From Anaerolineales bacterium (GTDB lineage Bacteria > Chloroflexota > Anaerolineae > 4572-78 > J111), in the NCBI GenBank assembly GCA_020634935.1, contig JACKAT010000002.1:186001-250000 (forward strand): DNA of 64,000 nt. The letters run 5' to 3'. The notes beneath the pieces are model-generated. The model saw only the letters and a program-made list of their open reading frames with translations. It did not search any database and had not been told where the DNA came from. This document shows, one piece after another, positions 51,176 to 59,480 of the stretch; the stretch's first letter is position 1, and each line of letters begins with the position of its first letter. Both the position numbers and the translations under genes were made by a program.

Positions 51176-52417
51176 ATGTCAGGATCCGTTGCTCCCCTCT
51201 CAGATCATTCAGGCGAACAAAAAATACGTGTGTTGCTTGTTGATGATATCCCTGAAACTCGAGAGAATCTGCGCAAGCTTCTTTTCTTTGAGTCAGATAT
51301 CGAAGTTGTCGGCGCTGCCACCAATGGTGAAGAAGGTGTGCAGATGGCCATTGAGCTTAAGCCAGATATCGTTTTAATGGATATCAATATGCCTGGCATG
51401 GATGGCATCACGGCCAGCGAACAAATTAGTCAGCAATCTCCCTTTACCCAGATTATTATGATGTCTGTCCAGGGAGAAGCTGACTATTTGCGTCGTTCAA
51501 TGCTGGCCGGTGCACGTGAATTTCTCATAAAACCGTTTTCTAGCGATGAATTGGTTAGCAGCATTCGCCGGGTGTATCAATTGGGAGCTAGCCGCCGTGT
51601 GGTTATGCCGGCTTCAGCTCAAACTGGCGTTGGCGCCGGAGCTGCCAGCAAAACTCTGGTCGAACTGACAGGTAAAATTGTCAGTGTGTTTAGTTCAAAA
51701 GGCGGTGTTGGCTGCAGCACTATCGCTGTCAATTTGGCCATTGCCTTGCAGCAAAATGCCGCTATTAAAGTCGCTGTAGTCGATACTAGTTTGCAATTTG
51801 GTGATATCGGCGTTCTGCTCAACCTGTACGCCAGCCGTACTATCGCCGATTTAGCCTCAAATGCCGATGAACTTGATGATGAATTGATCAGTGATGTTTT
51901 TATTCCTCATAGTTCCGGCGTCAAAGCTCTTTTGGCTCCCCCCCGGCCAGAAGTAGCGGACACCGTCACTCCTACTCTGGTTACTGACGTTTTGCAACGT
52001 CTGCGCCGTATGTTTGATGTGATTATTGTTGATACCGGCAGTGTCTTGGATGATGTTGTCTTGAATGTTCTTGATTTATCTGATAAAATAATAGTTGTAA
52101 CCACACCTGAAATTCCGTCCATTAAGGACGCTAAGCTATTCTTTGAGGTTACTGAAGCACTTGAATATGAGCGCGATCGTATCATGTTTGTGCTCAATAA
52201 AACGGATAAACGCATCAACATTCGGGCCGAAGATATAGAAGCCAACATCAAATATCCCATTCGAGGTCAACTTCCCCTCGACGAACGGGCTGTAACAACA
52301 TCTGTTAACCAGGGTGTCCCCTATATTTTAGGAGATAAAAATGGAATGTTAACAAAAGCCGTAATTCAACTAGGTACGCATTTGTTACGTTCGCTTAATG
52401 ACCAGGATGACGCATAA
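51176..52417 (+). CDS. cpaE: CpaE/TadZ-like protein: receiver domain plus MinD/ParA-type ATPase with altered P-loop
   Basis: 413 residues. N-terminal REC domain (about 17-135) with D24/D25 and phospho-acceptor D69 (IVLMDINMPGMDG), and K in LIKPFSS. The C-terminal ATPase (about 165-405) contains VFSSKGGVGCSTIAVNLA; the canonical second Lys of KGGVGK(T/S) is Cys, while the signature first Lys is kept. Switch regions are VVDTSLQFGDIGVLLNL and VIIVDTGSVLDDVVL. TadZ/CpaE proteins direct pilus assembly to particular cell sites, and degenerate P-loops occur in them. The intact REC suggests a phosphorylation input. Follows cpaB after a strong stem-loop and precedes cpaF. Confidence 0.92.
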   Translation: MSGSVAPLSDHSGEQKIRVLLVDDIPETRENLRKLLFFESDIEVVGAATNGEEGVQMAIELKPDIVLMDINMPGMDGITASEQISQQSPFTQIIMMSVQGEADYLRRSMLAGAREFLIKPFSSDELVSSIRRVYQLGASRRVVMPASAQTGVGAGAASKTLVELTGKIVSVFSSKGGVGCSTIAVNLAIALQQNAAIKVAVVDTSLQFGDIGVLLNLYASRTIADLASNADELDDELISDVFIPHSSGVKALLAPPRPEVADTVTPTLVTDVLQRLRRMFDVIIVDTGSVLDDVVLNVLDLSDKIIVVTTPEIPSIKDAKLFFEVTEALEYERDRIMFVLNKTDKRINIRAEDIEANIKYPIRGQLPLDERAVTTSVNQGVPYILGDKNGMLTKAVIQLGTHLLRSLNDQDDA

Positions 52418-52423
52418 AACGTC

Positions 52424-52462
52424 CATTTAAAGAAAGGGGACTTCGGTCCTTTGTATTAAATG
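52424..52462 (+). other. Nested hairpin with C(UUCG)G loop after cpaE
   Basis: GGAC-TTCG-GTCC (52438-52449) forms a UUCG tetraloop stem. Outer arms CATTTAA (52424-52430) and TTAAATG (52456-52462) also pair, and TCTTTTG follows. A partial terminator or RNA-stability element in the 222-bp cpaE-cpaF gap; no other feature is seen in that gap. Confidence 0.6.
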
Positions 52463-52639
52463 TCTTTTGTCCCAAACAAATGGATATAATCCCTAATTAT
52501 CCTCATTCAAATGCAGCCCCTAGTTTAAGTCAAACGCTCTTTGAATTGCTGTTTAAGTTTACCGACCACCCAAATCTTCACAAAAGAATAAGAAACTTGT
52601 ATTCATCCCAATCTTGTAATTTCGATAAGAGGCAAAACA

Positions 52640-54046
52640 ATGTCACTACTAAAACGTATTGAAAAAGGAACAGGACAGTCTAACAGCGTAAAGGAACCTA
52701 CCCGGCCCTCACCATCCACCAACCCGGTTAGGTCCAAAAACCCAGAAACACAAATACGTCGAGCCCCAGGCTCCCCTCAAAAAGACGCGTTTAAAGAATT
52801 AAAGGAACGTATTCAAGATAAACTAGTAGCTGAATTAGATCCAACAATGGATATTTCTCGTACCGATGAAGTCCGGCGGACTATCCAAGATATGTACGAG
52901 CAGATTTTAACCCAAGAAAATATTATCCTTAGCCGTACTGAGCGCGAAAGATTGTTTGAGGGCATTGTGGCTGAAATTTTAGGCTTTGGCCCTCTGGAAG
53001 CGCTCTTGGCCGATGAGAATGTTAGTGAAATTATGGTAAACGGGCCGGACAAGGTTTTCATCGAACGGAAGGGCAAGCTAACTCTCAGCCGGGTAAATTT
53101 TGAAAATAATGAACACGTCATGAAAGTAATCGATCGCATCGTCTCCCCGCTAGGCCGCCGCATCGATGAAAGTTCGCCGATGGTTGATGCGCGTTTACCC
53201 GATGGCTCTCGGGTCAACGCCATTATTCCGCCTCTGGCGCTCAATGGACCTACATTGACTATTCGTAAGTTTGAAAAAGATCCATTAACCATTGACGATT
53301 TAATCCGCTTTGGCTCGATGTCCAGCGAAACGGCCGAGTTTCTGCGAGCTTGTGTCATTGCCCGCTTGAATATTGTGGTCTCGGGTGGAACCGGCTCAGG
53401 GAAAACAACTTTGCTTAACGTCCTCTCGTCATTTATTCCGGAAGATGAACGGATTATCACTGTAGAAAACGCCGCCGAATTACAATTACGTCAGGAACAT
53501 GTCGTTACGCTAGAATCTCGCCCCGCTAATATTGAAGGCAAAGGTGAGGTGTCGATCCAAGATTTAGTCATCAACACCCTTCGGATGCGTCCTGATCGTG
53601 TAGTTGTGGGTGAATGCCGGGGCGGCGAAACACTTGATATGTTACAGGCCATGAACACCGGTCACGATGGCAGTTTAACCACCGCTCACGCCAACAGCCC
53701 GCGAGATATGTTATCACGATTGGAAACAATGTGTTTGATGGCCGGGATGGATTTGCCGGTTCGGGCTATTCGTGAGCAGATTGCTTCGGCTGTTGACCTT
53801 ATTATTCAGCAAACGCGTCTGCGCGATGGTAGTCGTAAAGTGGTTAACGTCACCGAGGTTCAAGGTATGGAAGGTGATGTGGTGGTCATGTCCGATATCT
53901 TTGTTTTTGAACAACAAGGTATGGAAAACGGAAAAATCATCGGTCGGCTGAAACCAACTGGAATTCGGCCTAAATTCTATGAACGAATCGAGGCGGCAGG
54001 CCTTAGCCTGCCCCCCAATATCTTTGGTGCAACGGGTAGATATTAA
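52640..54046 (+). CDS. cpaF: CpaF/TadA secretion ATPase of the Flp pilus
   Basis: 468 residues; AAGAGG upstream of ATG. N-terminal domain (about 50-150) with GFGPLEALLADENVSEIMVNG; the ATPase core has Walker A GGTGSGKTTLLNVLSSFIP (about 252-270), RPDRVVVGECRGGET (Walker B region) and TGHDGSLTTAHANSPRDML (His box). The Asp box reads ITVENAAELQL where family members usually have VEDAAEL. It is the hexameric motor driving pilus extension and retraction. It follows cpaE and precedes tadB. Residue positions are approximate. Confidence 0.95.
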   Translation: MSLLKRIEKGTGQSNSVKEPTRPSPSTNPVRSKNPETQIRRAPGSPQKDAFKELKERIQDKLVAELDPTMDISRTDEVRRTIQDMYEQILTQENIILSRTERERLFEGIVAEILGFGPLEALLADENVSEIMVNGPDKVFIERKGKLTLSRVNFENNEHVMKVIDRIVSPLGRRIDESSPMVDARLPDGSRVNAIIPPLALNGPTLTIRKFEKDPLTIDDLIRFGSMSSETAEFLRACVIARLNIVVSGGTGSGKTTLLNVLSSFIPEDERIITVENAAELQLRQEHVVTLESRPANIEGKGEVSIQDLVINTLRMRPDRVVVGECRGGETLDMLQAMNTGHDGSLTTAHANSPRDMLSRLETMCLMAGMDLPVRAIREQIASAVDLIIQQTRLRDGSRKVVNVTEVQGMEGDVVVMSDIFVFEQQGMENGKIIGRLKPTGIRPKFYERIEAAGLSLPPNIFGATGRY

Positions 54047-54100
54047 CAGAGCTAGGGAACTGTTCTCTATAGGACCCGGGCTTAGTGCGGAGGTGGTGTA

Positions 54101-55114
54101 ATGGTTTGGGTAGTCGGATTGATGTTTATTTTAACTGCAGGAGTATTGGCCGCTGGCGTAATGGTCTCCAGACAGGGCGATACCGCTACGCAAAAGCGAC
54201 TAGGTCAATTCGTTGGTAATTTAGATGACGACCGAGGCGAAGACCAGTCTAAAAATCGAAAAAAAACCAGTTCTCCTTCTGCCTTAACCCAGAGTTTAGA
54301 CCAAGTCTTAGAAGAGCGCGGTATTGGACGAGGCCTCTCAACCGAATTAGCCCGGGCTGACCTAAAGATTACTGCGGCCGAATTTTGGGCCGTAAGTTTG
54401 ATGACAATGGTTGTCGTTGCCGGTCTCTGCTGGTTAATCTACGGCGGGTTCATTATGCCACTGGCCGGTTTCCTCGGTGGGTTCTTCTTACCAAAAATTT
54501 ATATTAAAATGCGCCAAAAACGCCGGTTAAATGCCTTTAATGATCAACTTGGCGATGGCATCACCCTTATGGCTAACGGGCTGCGGGCCGGTTATTCTCT
54601 GCTTCAGGCTATGGAAGCGGTAGCTAGAGAAATGCCCGATCCTATGGCTACTGAATTTCGTCGAGTTGTGCAGGAAATTGGCTTGGGCGTCGATAACGAG
54701 CGGGCCTTTAACAACTTGCTTCGGCGTGTTCCCAGTAACGACTTAGACATGATGATCACGGCTATCAATGTCCAGCAAGAAGTAGGGGGTAACCTGTCTG
54801 AAATCCTGGAGATTATTGGCTTTGTCATTAGAGAGCGAGTTCGGATAAAAGGCGAAATTCAGGTGCTCACGGCTCAGGGACAGTTGTCAGGTTACGTGAT
54901 CTCAGCCTTGCCGATCATTTTGGGGCTGCTTCTTTATGCCATGAACCAAGAATATATTGGGCGAATGGTTTTTTCGTGCGAGTCTCGTGGTATCGATGTG
55001 GATAATGGCGGATTGTGTTCACAACCTTGTGGCTGGATTATGATTGGCATTGCTCTTTTAGGTATTGCCACCGGTTTCTATGCTATTCAAAAGATTGTGG
55101 ACATTGACGTTTAA
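54101..55114 (+). CDS. tadB: Tad pilus inner-membrane platform protein TadB
   Basis: 337 residues, GGAGGTGG shortly before ATG 54101. One N-terminal membrane helix, a charged cytosolic stretch (DDDRGEDQSKNRKK), two helices near 95-130, then the T2SSF domain with LGDGITLMANGLRAGYSLLQ, MEAVAREMPDPMATEFRRVV, GNLSEILEIIGFVIRERVR and a final helix pair. Together with TadC it forms the platform that couples the CpaF motor to pilus subunits. A Cys-containing loop (CESRGIDVDNGGLCSQPC) lies before the last helix. Thirty bp separate it from tadC. Confidence 0.93.
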   Translation: MVWVVGLMFILTAGVLAAGVMVSRQGDTATQKRLGQFVGNLDDDRGEDQSKNRKKTSSPSALTQSLDQVLEERGIGRGLSTELARADLKITAAEFWAVSLMTMVVVAGLCWLIYGGFIMPLAGFLGGFFLPKIYIKMRQKRRLNAFNDQLGDGITLMANGLRAGYSLLQAMEAVAREMPDPMATEFRRVVQEIGLGVDNERAFNNLLRRVPSNDLDMMITAINVQQEVGGNLSEILEIIGFVIRERVRIKGEIQVLTAQGQLSGYVISALPIILGLLLYAMNQEYIGRMVFSCESRGIDVDNGGLCSQPCGWIMIGIALLGIATGFYAIQKIVDIDV

Positions 55115-55158
55115 TGAAAGAGTTTACTCACAGCTAATAATGGGTGGGGAGGTTAAGT

Positions 55159-56109
55159 ATGGATCCAACAACACTGCTCCTTATAGGGACAATAGGTATC
55201 GCGTTTATTGTTGGCGCTATTCTGCTGGTTAGGTTTGGGCTAAGTGCCACTCAAGGCGCCGGTGGCAGCGACATCCAAAGCCGGTTGGAAGAATATGCCA
55301 GCCGATCCGACGCTCCCTTATCTTTGGAAGAGATAGAACTTTCACAGCCTTTTAGCCAGCGTGTAGTAAGACCAATGCTAGTCGGCCTCTCTACGTTTTT
55401 TAGCCGGCTTTCCCCCTCAAAATCAAGAGAGGCAATGGAGCTGAGACTCCAGTTGGCCGGCAAACCCTACAATTGGGGACCAACTGAATTTTTTGGCTTG
55501 AGAATATTTGTGGCCCTTATTCTGGGCGTACTGATATTTTTACTTATCTTAATCTCACAAACATTCCTCATCGCCCTTCTCTCTGCTACAGTGGCTACCC
55601 TCATTGGTTTCATGCTGCCCTTGTTGTGGTTGCGCTCAAAAACCCGCAGACGCCAAACCGAAATCATCAAAGCCTTGCCCGATGCTCTAGACCTACTGAC
55701 CATTATTGTTGAGGCCGGCATGGGTTTTGATGGCGCTATGCAAAAAGTAGCCGAAAAATGGGATAATGAAATCAGTAAAGGTTTCGCCAAAGTTGTTCAA
55801 GAAATGCGTTTAGGCGTCTCGCGGCGTGAAGCCCTTAGGAACATGGATGCTTCTATGGGAGTGCCTGACGTGACTACTTTTGTCGCCGCTATTATTCAAG
55901 CTGAGCAGTTAGGGGTTAGTATTGCCAAAATTCTAAGAGTTCAATCAGAACAGATGCGTATCAAACGCCGCCAGCGAGCCGAAGCCGAAGCCAACAAAGC
56001 GCCGATCAAAATGCTCTTTCCAATGGTTTTCCTGATCTTTCCGGCGCTGTTTATTATTTTGCTTGGCCCCGCCGCTCTGGTTTTAATGGAAACTCGATTT
56101 AGCAACTAA
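55159..56109 (+). CDS. tadC: Tad pilus inner-membrane platform protein TadC
   Basis: 316 residues from ATG 55159; GGGGAGG lies about 6 nt upstream, and the in-frame GTG at 55144 is less likely. One N-terminal helix, cytosolic region with RLEEYASRSDAPL, helices near 110-150, then the T2SSF core: LPDALDLLTIIVEAGMGFDG, SKGFAKVVQEMRLGVSRREA, VTTFVAAIIQAEQLGVSIAK and a final hydrophobic segment (FPMVFLIFPALFIILLG). Typical TadC length and pattern. It ends the pilus core genes; no prepilin peptidase (TadV), Flp pilin or secretin gene is found in the window. Confidence 0.93.
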   Translation: MDPTTLLLIGTIGIAFIVGAILLVRFGLSATQGAGGSDIQSRLEEYASRSDAPLSLEEIELSQPFSQRVVRPMLVGLSTFFSRLSPSKSREAMELRLQLAGKPYNWGPTEFFGLRIFVALILGVLIFLLILISQTFLIALLSATVATLIGFMLPLLWLRSKTRRRQTEIIKALPDALDLLTIIVEAGMGFDGAMQKVAEKWDNEISKGFAKVVQEMRLGVSRREALRNMDASMGVPDVTTFVAAIIQAEQLGVSIAKILRVQSEQMRIKRRQRAEAEANKAPIKMLFPMVFLIFPALFIILLGPAALVLMETRFSN

Positions 56110-56134
56110 GCCATAACATTTGAGCATCCGCTAA

Positions 56135-56479
56135 ATGCTAGTTCTCAACCAAACTCGTGATATTCCGCTTATTACTCAAACCCGATGGGCCGATACCTTC
56201 TGGCTGCGATTGCGAGGATTACTAGGTTCTAACCCCCTCAAACCAGGGGAAGGCTTAGTTTTAGTAGGTGAAAAAAGCATCCATACCTTTTTTATGGGGT
56301 TCCCCATAGATGTTGTTTATGTTAATAAACAGGGCCAAGTCATCCGTCTTCAAGAAAATATGGTACCTTATCGATTAGGACCTTTAGTTCCCAAATCAGC
56401 TTATGTCTTGGAAATGCCCATTGGAACAATTGACCAAACTAATACAAAGGTAGGTGATCAGTTAAAATTTGAGTCCTAA
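56135..56479 (+). CDS. DUF192 family protein
   Basis: 114 residues without signal peptide. The DUF192 pattern is present: WADTFWLRLRGLLG, the core KSIHTFFMGFPIDVVYVN (usual form HTxxMxFPIDxxF), and YVLEMPIGT near the end. Function is not established; some members are secreted or occur with transport genes. It starts 25 bp after tadC, so it may share the transcript, but no ribosome binding site is obvious. Confidence 0.88.
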   Translation: MLVLNQTRDIPLITQTRWADTFWLRLRGLLGSNPLKPGEGLVLVGEKSIHTFFMGFPIDVVYVNKQGQVIRLQENMVPYRLGPLVPKSAYVLEMPIGTIDQTNTKVGDQLKFES

Positions 56480-56534
56480 ATTTATGTTGATAATCATTCT
56501 ACCAGGGTAAACTTCACAAGGCTGTGATCAACTG

Positions 56535-57239
56535 ATGAGCTTTTTTACATCTGCCCAAAATTTAATTCATTCAGGACTTGACTTACTTTTTCCACCTGCT
56601 TGCGTCCACTGCCAGACGTCTAATGTTTGGCTGTGTCAAAATTGTAAAAGTGATATCCTTTTTATAACCTCTGTGGTCTGCCCTCGCTGCGGCACACCGG
56701 TTTCTGCGCCGGCTTGCCTTCAATGTTCACTCAATCGCTTAAAATATATCGATGGCATCAGGTCGGCGGCTGTCTTTGAGGATAATCCTATTCGCTCCGC
56801 TGTTCACCATTTTAAATATAACGGTCGAAAAGTATTAGCCAGTAGCTTAGGCGAAATCTTGGCCGAAACCTACCGGCACTATCAGCTTAAGGCCGATGTC
56901 ATCATTCCAGTCCCCCTGCACCAAACGCGTTTCAAAGAGCGAGGTTTCAATCAAAGTGCGCTCTTGGCCAAGAAACTGGGCCGATTGGTGAGCCTGCCGG
57001 TTGACACTACTACCCTTTACCGAACTCGCGATACCGGCTACCAAATGGCCCTTAAAGCCCAACAGCGACGCCAAAATGTAGCTGGCGCTTTTGCTTGCCG
57101 TGGCCATTTGTCGGGATTGAGATTTCTTTTGGTTGACGATGTCTGCACCACAGGTTCAACCCTTGATGCCTGTGCGATGACTTTGAAGATGAGCGGTGCC
57201 GACTCGGTTTGGGGTCTAACCCTGGCCAAAGCCGGTTAA
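56535..57239 (+). CDS. ComF-family phosphoribosyltransferase-like protein
   Basis: 234 residues. N-terminal four-Cys zinc-binding site with a second pair: CVHCQTSNVWLCQNC, then CPRCGTP and CLQC. A PRTase-like fold follows, with VIIPVPLHQTRFKERGFNQS and the PRPP-loop-like LLVDDVCTTGSTLDAC (about 197-212). ComF proteins take part in natural DNA uptake, probably as cytosolic assistants to the ComFA helicase; in many genomes they sit beside hpf, as here. An isolated ComF gene does not prove competence. ATG 56535 has no strong ribosome binding site. Confidence 0.93.
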   Translation: MSFFTSAQNLIHSGLDLLFPPACVHCQTSNVWLCQNCKSDILFITSVVCPRCGTPVSAPACLQCSLNRLKYIDGIRSAAVFEDNPIRSAVHHFKYNGRKVLASSLGEILAETYRHYQLKADVIIPVPLHQTRFKERGFNQSALLAKKLGRLVSLPVDTTTLYRTRDTGYQMALKAQQRRQNVAGAFACRGHLSGLRFLLVDDVCTTGSTLDACAMTLKMSGADSVWGLTLAKAG

Positions 57240-57276
57240 TCTTCATCAAAAACTTTTTACGAGAAAGGAGTAACCC

Positions 57277-57861
57277 ATGCAGCTCGTACTTACAGGAAAA
57301 AATTTTGTGGTATCCGATAGAGTCAGAGATTATGTTGAAAAAAAAGTAGGAAAACTGGATCGGTATCTGGATGTTACCGAAGCCCGCCTTGAGATTTCTC
57401 AGGAAAAAACAAAAAGCGCCAAAGACAGAAATGTGGTCCAGCTAACCCTGCGTACCGATGGCGCGATTCTGCGGGCCGAAGACCGATCACAGGCCATCTA
57501 TGGCTCTATCGATGCGGTGGTTGATAAAATCCACCGCCAAATTGTCCGTTACAAAGGTAAACGGGTTGATCGCCGCCAGGGCCATATCAAAAACCAGCGC
57601 GATGACCTAGATTTTGTTCCAGAGGAACTACCTGAGCTAGAACAAAGCGTTATCGAGAGTATCGCCGACGAACAGCACCGAGAAATTGTACGGGTCAAAC
57701 GGTTCTTCATGAATCCAATGACCGAAGAGGAAGCCGTTGACCAAATGGAACTGTTGGGTCACAATTTCTTTGTCTTCTACAATGCCCAACTTGGCCGCGT
57801 TAATGTTATCTATCGCCGCGAAGATGACAACTACGGTCTTCTTGACCCTGAACTGGCGTAA
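57277..57861 (+). CDS. hpf: Long-form ribosome hibernation promoting factor (HPF/RaiA)
   Basis: 194 residues with GAAAGGAG 5-6 nt before ATG 57277. N-terminal RaiA domain (about 1-105): LVLTGKNFVVSDRVRDYVEKK, VQLTLRTDGAILRAEDRSQ, YGSIDAVVDKIHRQIVRYK. The C-terminal dimerisation domain (about 130-190) contains VRVKRFFMNPMTEEEAVDQ and LLGHNFFVFYNAQLGRVNVIY. The long form pairs two 70S ribosomes into inactive 100S dimers in stationary phase. A strong terminator ends it. Start and family are secure. Confidence 0.97.
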   Translation: MQLVLTGKNFVVSDRVRDYVEKKVGKLDRYLDVTEARLEISQEKTKSAKDRNVVQLTLRTDGAILRAEDRSQAIYGSIDAVVDKIHRQIVRYKGKRVDRRQGHIKNQRDDLDFVPEELPELEQSVIESIADEQHREIVRVKRFFMNPMTEEEAVDQMELLGHNFFVFYNAQLGRVNVIYRREDDNYGLLDPELA

Positions 57862-57882
57862 TGGTAAATTGAAGTTATAACT

Positions 57883-57911
57883 AAGGCGGGGACACACGTC
57901 CCCGCCTTTTT
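57883..57911 (+). terminator. Rho-independent terminator after hpf
   Basis: AAGGCGGGGAC (57883-57893) and GTCCCCGCCTT (57898-57908) form an 11-bp stem with an ACAC loop, followed by a T-run to 57911. Confidence 0.95.
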
Positions 57912-57934
57912 AATTTCGTGTTTAGGAAAGTTAA

Positions 57935-58597
57935 ATGCAGCTTACCGTCAACGGTCAAGAACATCCTTTAATACCCATTCAGACTTTTCGAGAAAAATGG
58001 GCCTTGCCGGATAATTTTACCCTGTCCGCCTTTGAGCCTAAAGATTGGGCTGTCGGGTCGATGGACCGGGCTGGACAATCTCTACTCAAAATGAAACAGG
58101 CCGTAATCGACGCCGTTCCTGCCCAAATGTCATGGTCAGCTCTCCCCGTAACGGCCGGGCAGATAACCGAGTTTTTTCGCCAGCAGTTGACATTAATCAA
58201 TCAGGACATCGGCCTGCAAGACATCGAGGTCGATTTCGCGGCGGCCGGTTTCGGCGATGTCTTGCAAACGGTCATTTACGAATTGCTGCGGTTGAAGCAA
58301 GTTTGTCACAGGGACATAACCCAGATCCGCCATGAGTTCGATTTTTCAGCCGTTTACCAACGCTGGCTCGATGACTCGGTACGTGTCTCAGCCGTCATCT
58401 TCCCTTACTCGCACGCCGGCCGGCAGTTCACTCTACGCACCATCAACAACGCCTACGGGCGAGTCGGTTTGGAAGTTCAGACGCCGAACGGTCTGGAGTA
58501 CGTCGTCGATAGCTCGCTGGCTTGCCCCGCTGCCAACTACATGCGTGATTTGAGCCGAGACATCGCCGCCGCCCTCTTACGTGCCCTGCCATATTAG
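57935..58597 (+). CDS. Conserved-looking protein of unknown function
   Basis: 220 residues, soluble, no signal peptide or membrane helix. ATG 57935 has AGGAAAG about 5 nt upstream. The N-terminal half is mixed (QLTVNGQEHPLIPIQTF); the middle has a long helical region (FFRQQLTLINQDIGLQDIEV, LQTVIYELLRLKQVCHRDI), and the C-terminal half reads as beta strands (SAVIFPYSHAGRQFTLRTI, RVGLEVQTPNGLEYVVDSS). I recognise no family and no catalytic motif. It stands alone after the hpf terminator and faces the convergent GT2 gene across a gap with nonamer repeats, so context adds nothing about function. Confidence 0.75.
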   Translation: MQLTVNGQEHPLIPIQTFREKWALPDNFTLSAFEPKDWAVGSMDRAGQSLLKMKQAVIDAVPAQMSWSALPVTAGQITEFFRQQLTLINQDIGLQDIEVDFAAAGFGDVLQTVIYELLRLKQVCHRDITQIRHEFDFSAVYQRWLDDSVRVSAVIFPYSHAGRQFTLRTINNAYGRVGLEVQTPNGLEYVVDSSLACPAANYMRDLSRDIAAALLRALPY

Positions 58598-58640
58598 AGT
58601 TCATGGAGTTTAATGAGTTTATGGAATTTAATGAGTTATC
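58596..58640 (+). repeat. Nonamer array, GAGTTTATGGAGTTTAAT type
   Basis: 9-bp units near AGAGTTCAT, GGAGTTTAA, TGAGTTTAT, GGAATTTAA at the very end of the 57935 gene. It is answered by an inverted copy at 58699-58710: GAGTTTATGGA (58615-58625) and TCCATAAACTC (58700-58710) are perfect reverse complements. Confidence 0.75.
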
Positions 58641-58709
58641 CCCCCATATCTGATCAGCCCCTTTTTGGGCAAGATGCGGCCGTTATTTGATCTGAAAACT
58701 CCATAAACT

Positions 58710-59480
58710 CTATCGACTTTCCCCCGCCGTCCCGTACAATTTACGCAGTCGAACATACGTCACAAACATATACCAGCTCATCAAACTACATACCTGAAGC
58801 CCCACCTGACCATCCTTATACCCCCCTAACGTCACATATCGCCGTCGAAACTCCCGCAGCGGCATCGTTAGATACGTCCAGGGTTTGGCCCGAAGACCTT
58901 TGTCTTTCAAAATTTTGGCCTCAAAATCGATGTAGCGGCTCTGCTTCAGCTTAAACTGCGCCAGCGAGTCATAGTTGTAATGAATCAGATGCTCTTTTAA
59001 GTACCCCGCCTCTCCATCCAAAATAACCGTTTCATGCACCTCTCGCTCCGGGTCGTACCGAGCCGCGTCGATCTTCATTAGTCGCAGTTGGCAATCGGGA
59101 TACCAGCCGCCGCCCTTCATCACGTGTCCCCACATAACGTTATAGCGCGGGACCCACCAGCCGGGGCTGTCCGCCCGAGCTGTAACGTGCAAAATCTCAT
59201 CCTTTAATGACGGCGTAACGCGTTCATCGGCATCGATAAAGAAAACCCATTCACCTCCCAGCGATCGGGCATTTTCGAGAGCGCTGTTCCGAGCCACGGC
59301 AAAATTGACAAAATGGCTCTGGAAAATTTTGGCGCCCATAGCCTGGGCTATTTCTACCGTCCCATCGGTACTGAACGAGTCTTCCAGGGTTACAGCCTCG
59401 GCCCAGCGGACGCTCTTAATGCAGTCGCCGATGTGCTGAGCGACGTTTTTAGTTAGGATGACTGCGATGATTTTTGGCAT
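58710..59480 (-). CDS. GT2 glycosyltransferase (WaaE/KdtX-like)
   Basis: 256 residues. It starts MPKIIAVILTKNVAQHIGDC and contains LEDSFSTDGTVEIAQAMGAK, the DxSxxDGT nucleotide site of WaaE-like beta-glucosyltransferases, and the metal-binding FIDADERVTP (DAD). A VPRYNVMWGHVMKGGGWYPD stretch and LIHYNYDSL complete the family pattern. A C-terminal amphipathic/hydrophobic part (SLMSWYMFVTYVRLRKLYG) suggests membrane association. The start overlaps the end of the upstream GT2 gene by 28 bp on the minus strand. Role in a glycolipid or polysaccharide pathway; sugar unknown. Confidence 0.9.
   Translation of the reverse strand: MPKIIAVILTKNVAQHIGDCIKSVRWAEAVTLEDSFSTDGTVEIAQAMGAKIFQSHFVNFAVARNSALENARSLGGEWVFFIDADERVTPSLKDEILHVTARADSPGWWVPRYNVMWGHVMKGGGWYPDCQLRLMKIDAARYDPEREVHETVILDGEAGYLKEHLIHYNYDSLAQFKLKQSRYIDFEAKILKDKGLRAKPWTYLTMPLREFRRRYVTLGGYKDGQVGLQVCSLMSWYMFVTYVRLRKLYGTAGESR

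Noticed and set aside
52813..53460. 215-codon minus-strand frame
   Set aside because: Antisense to cpaF, which has full catalytic motifs.
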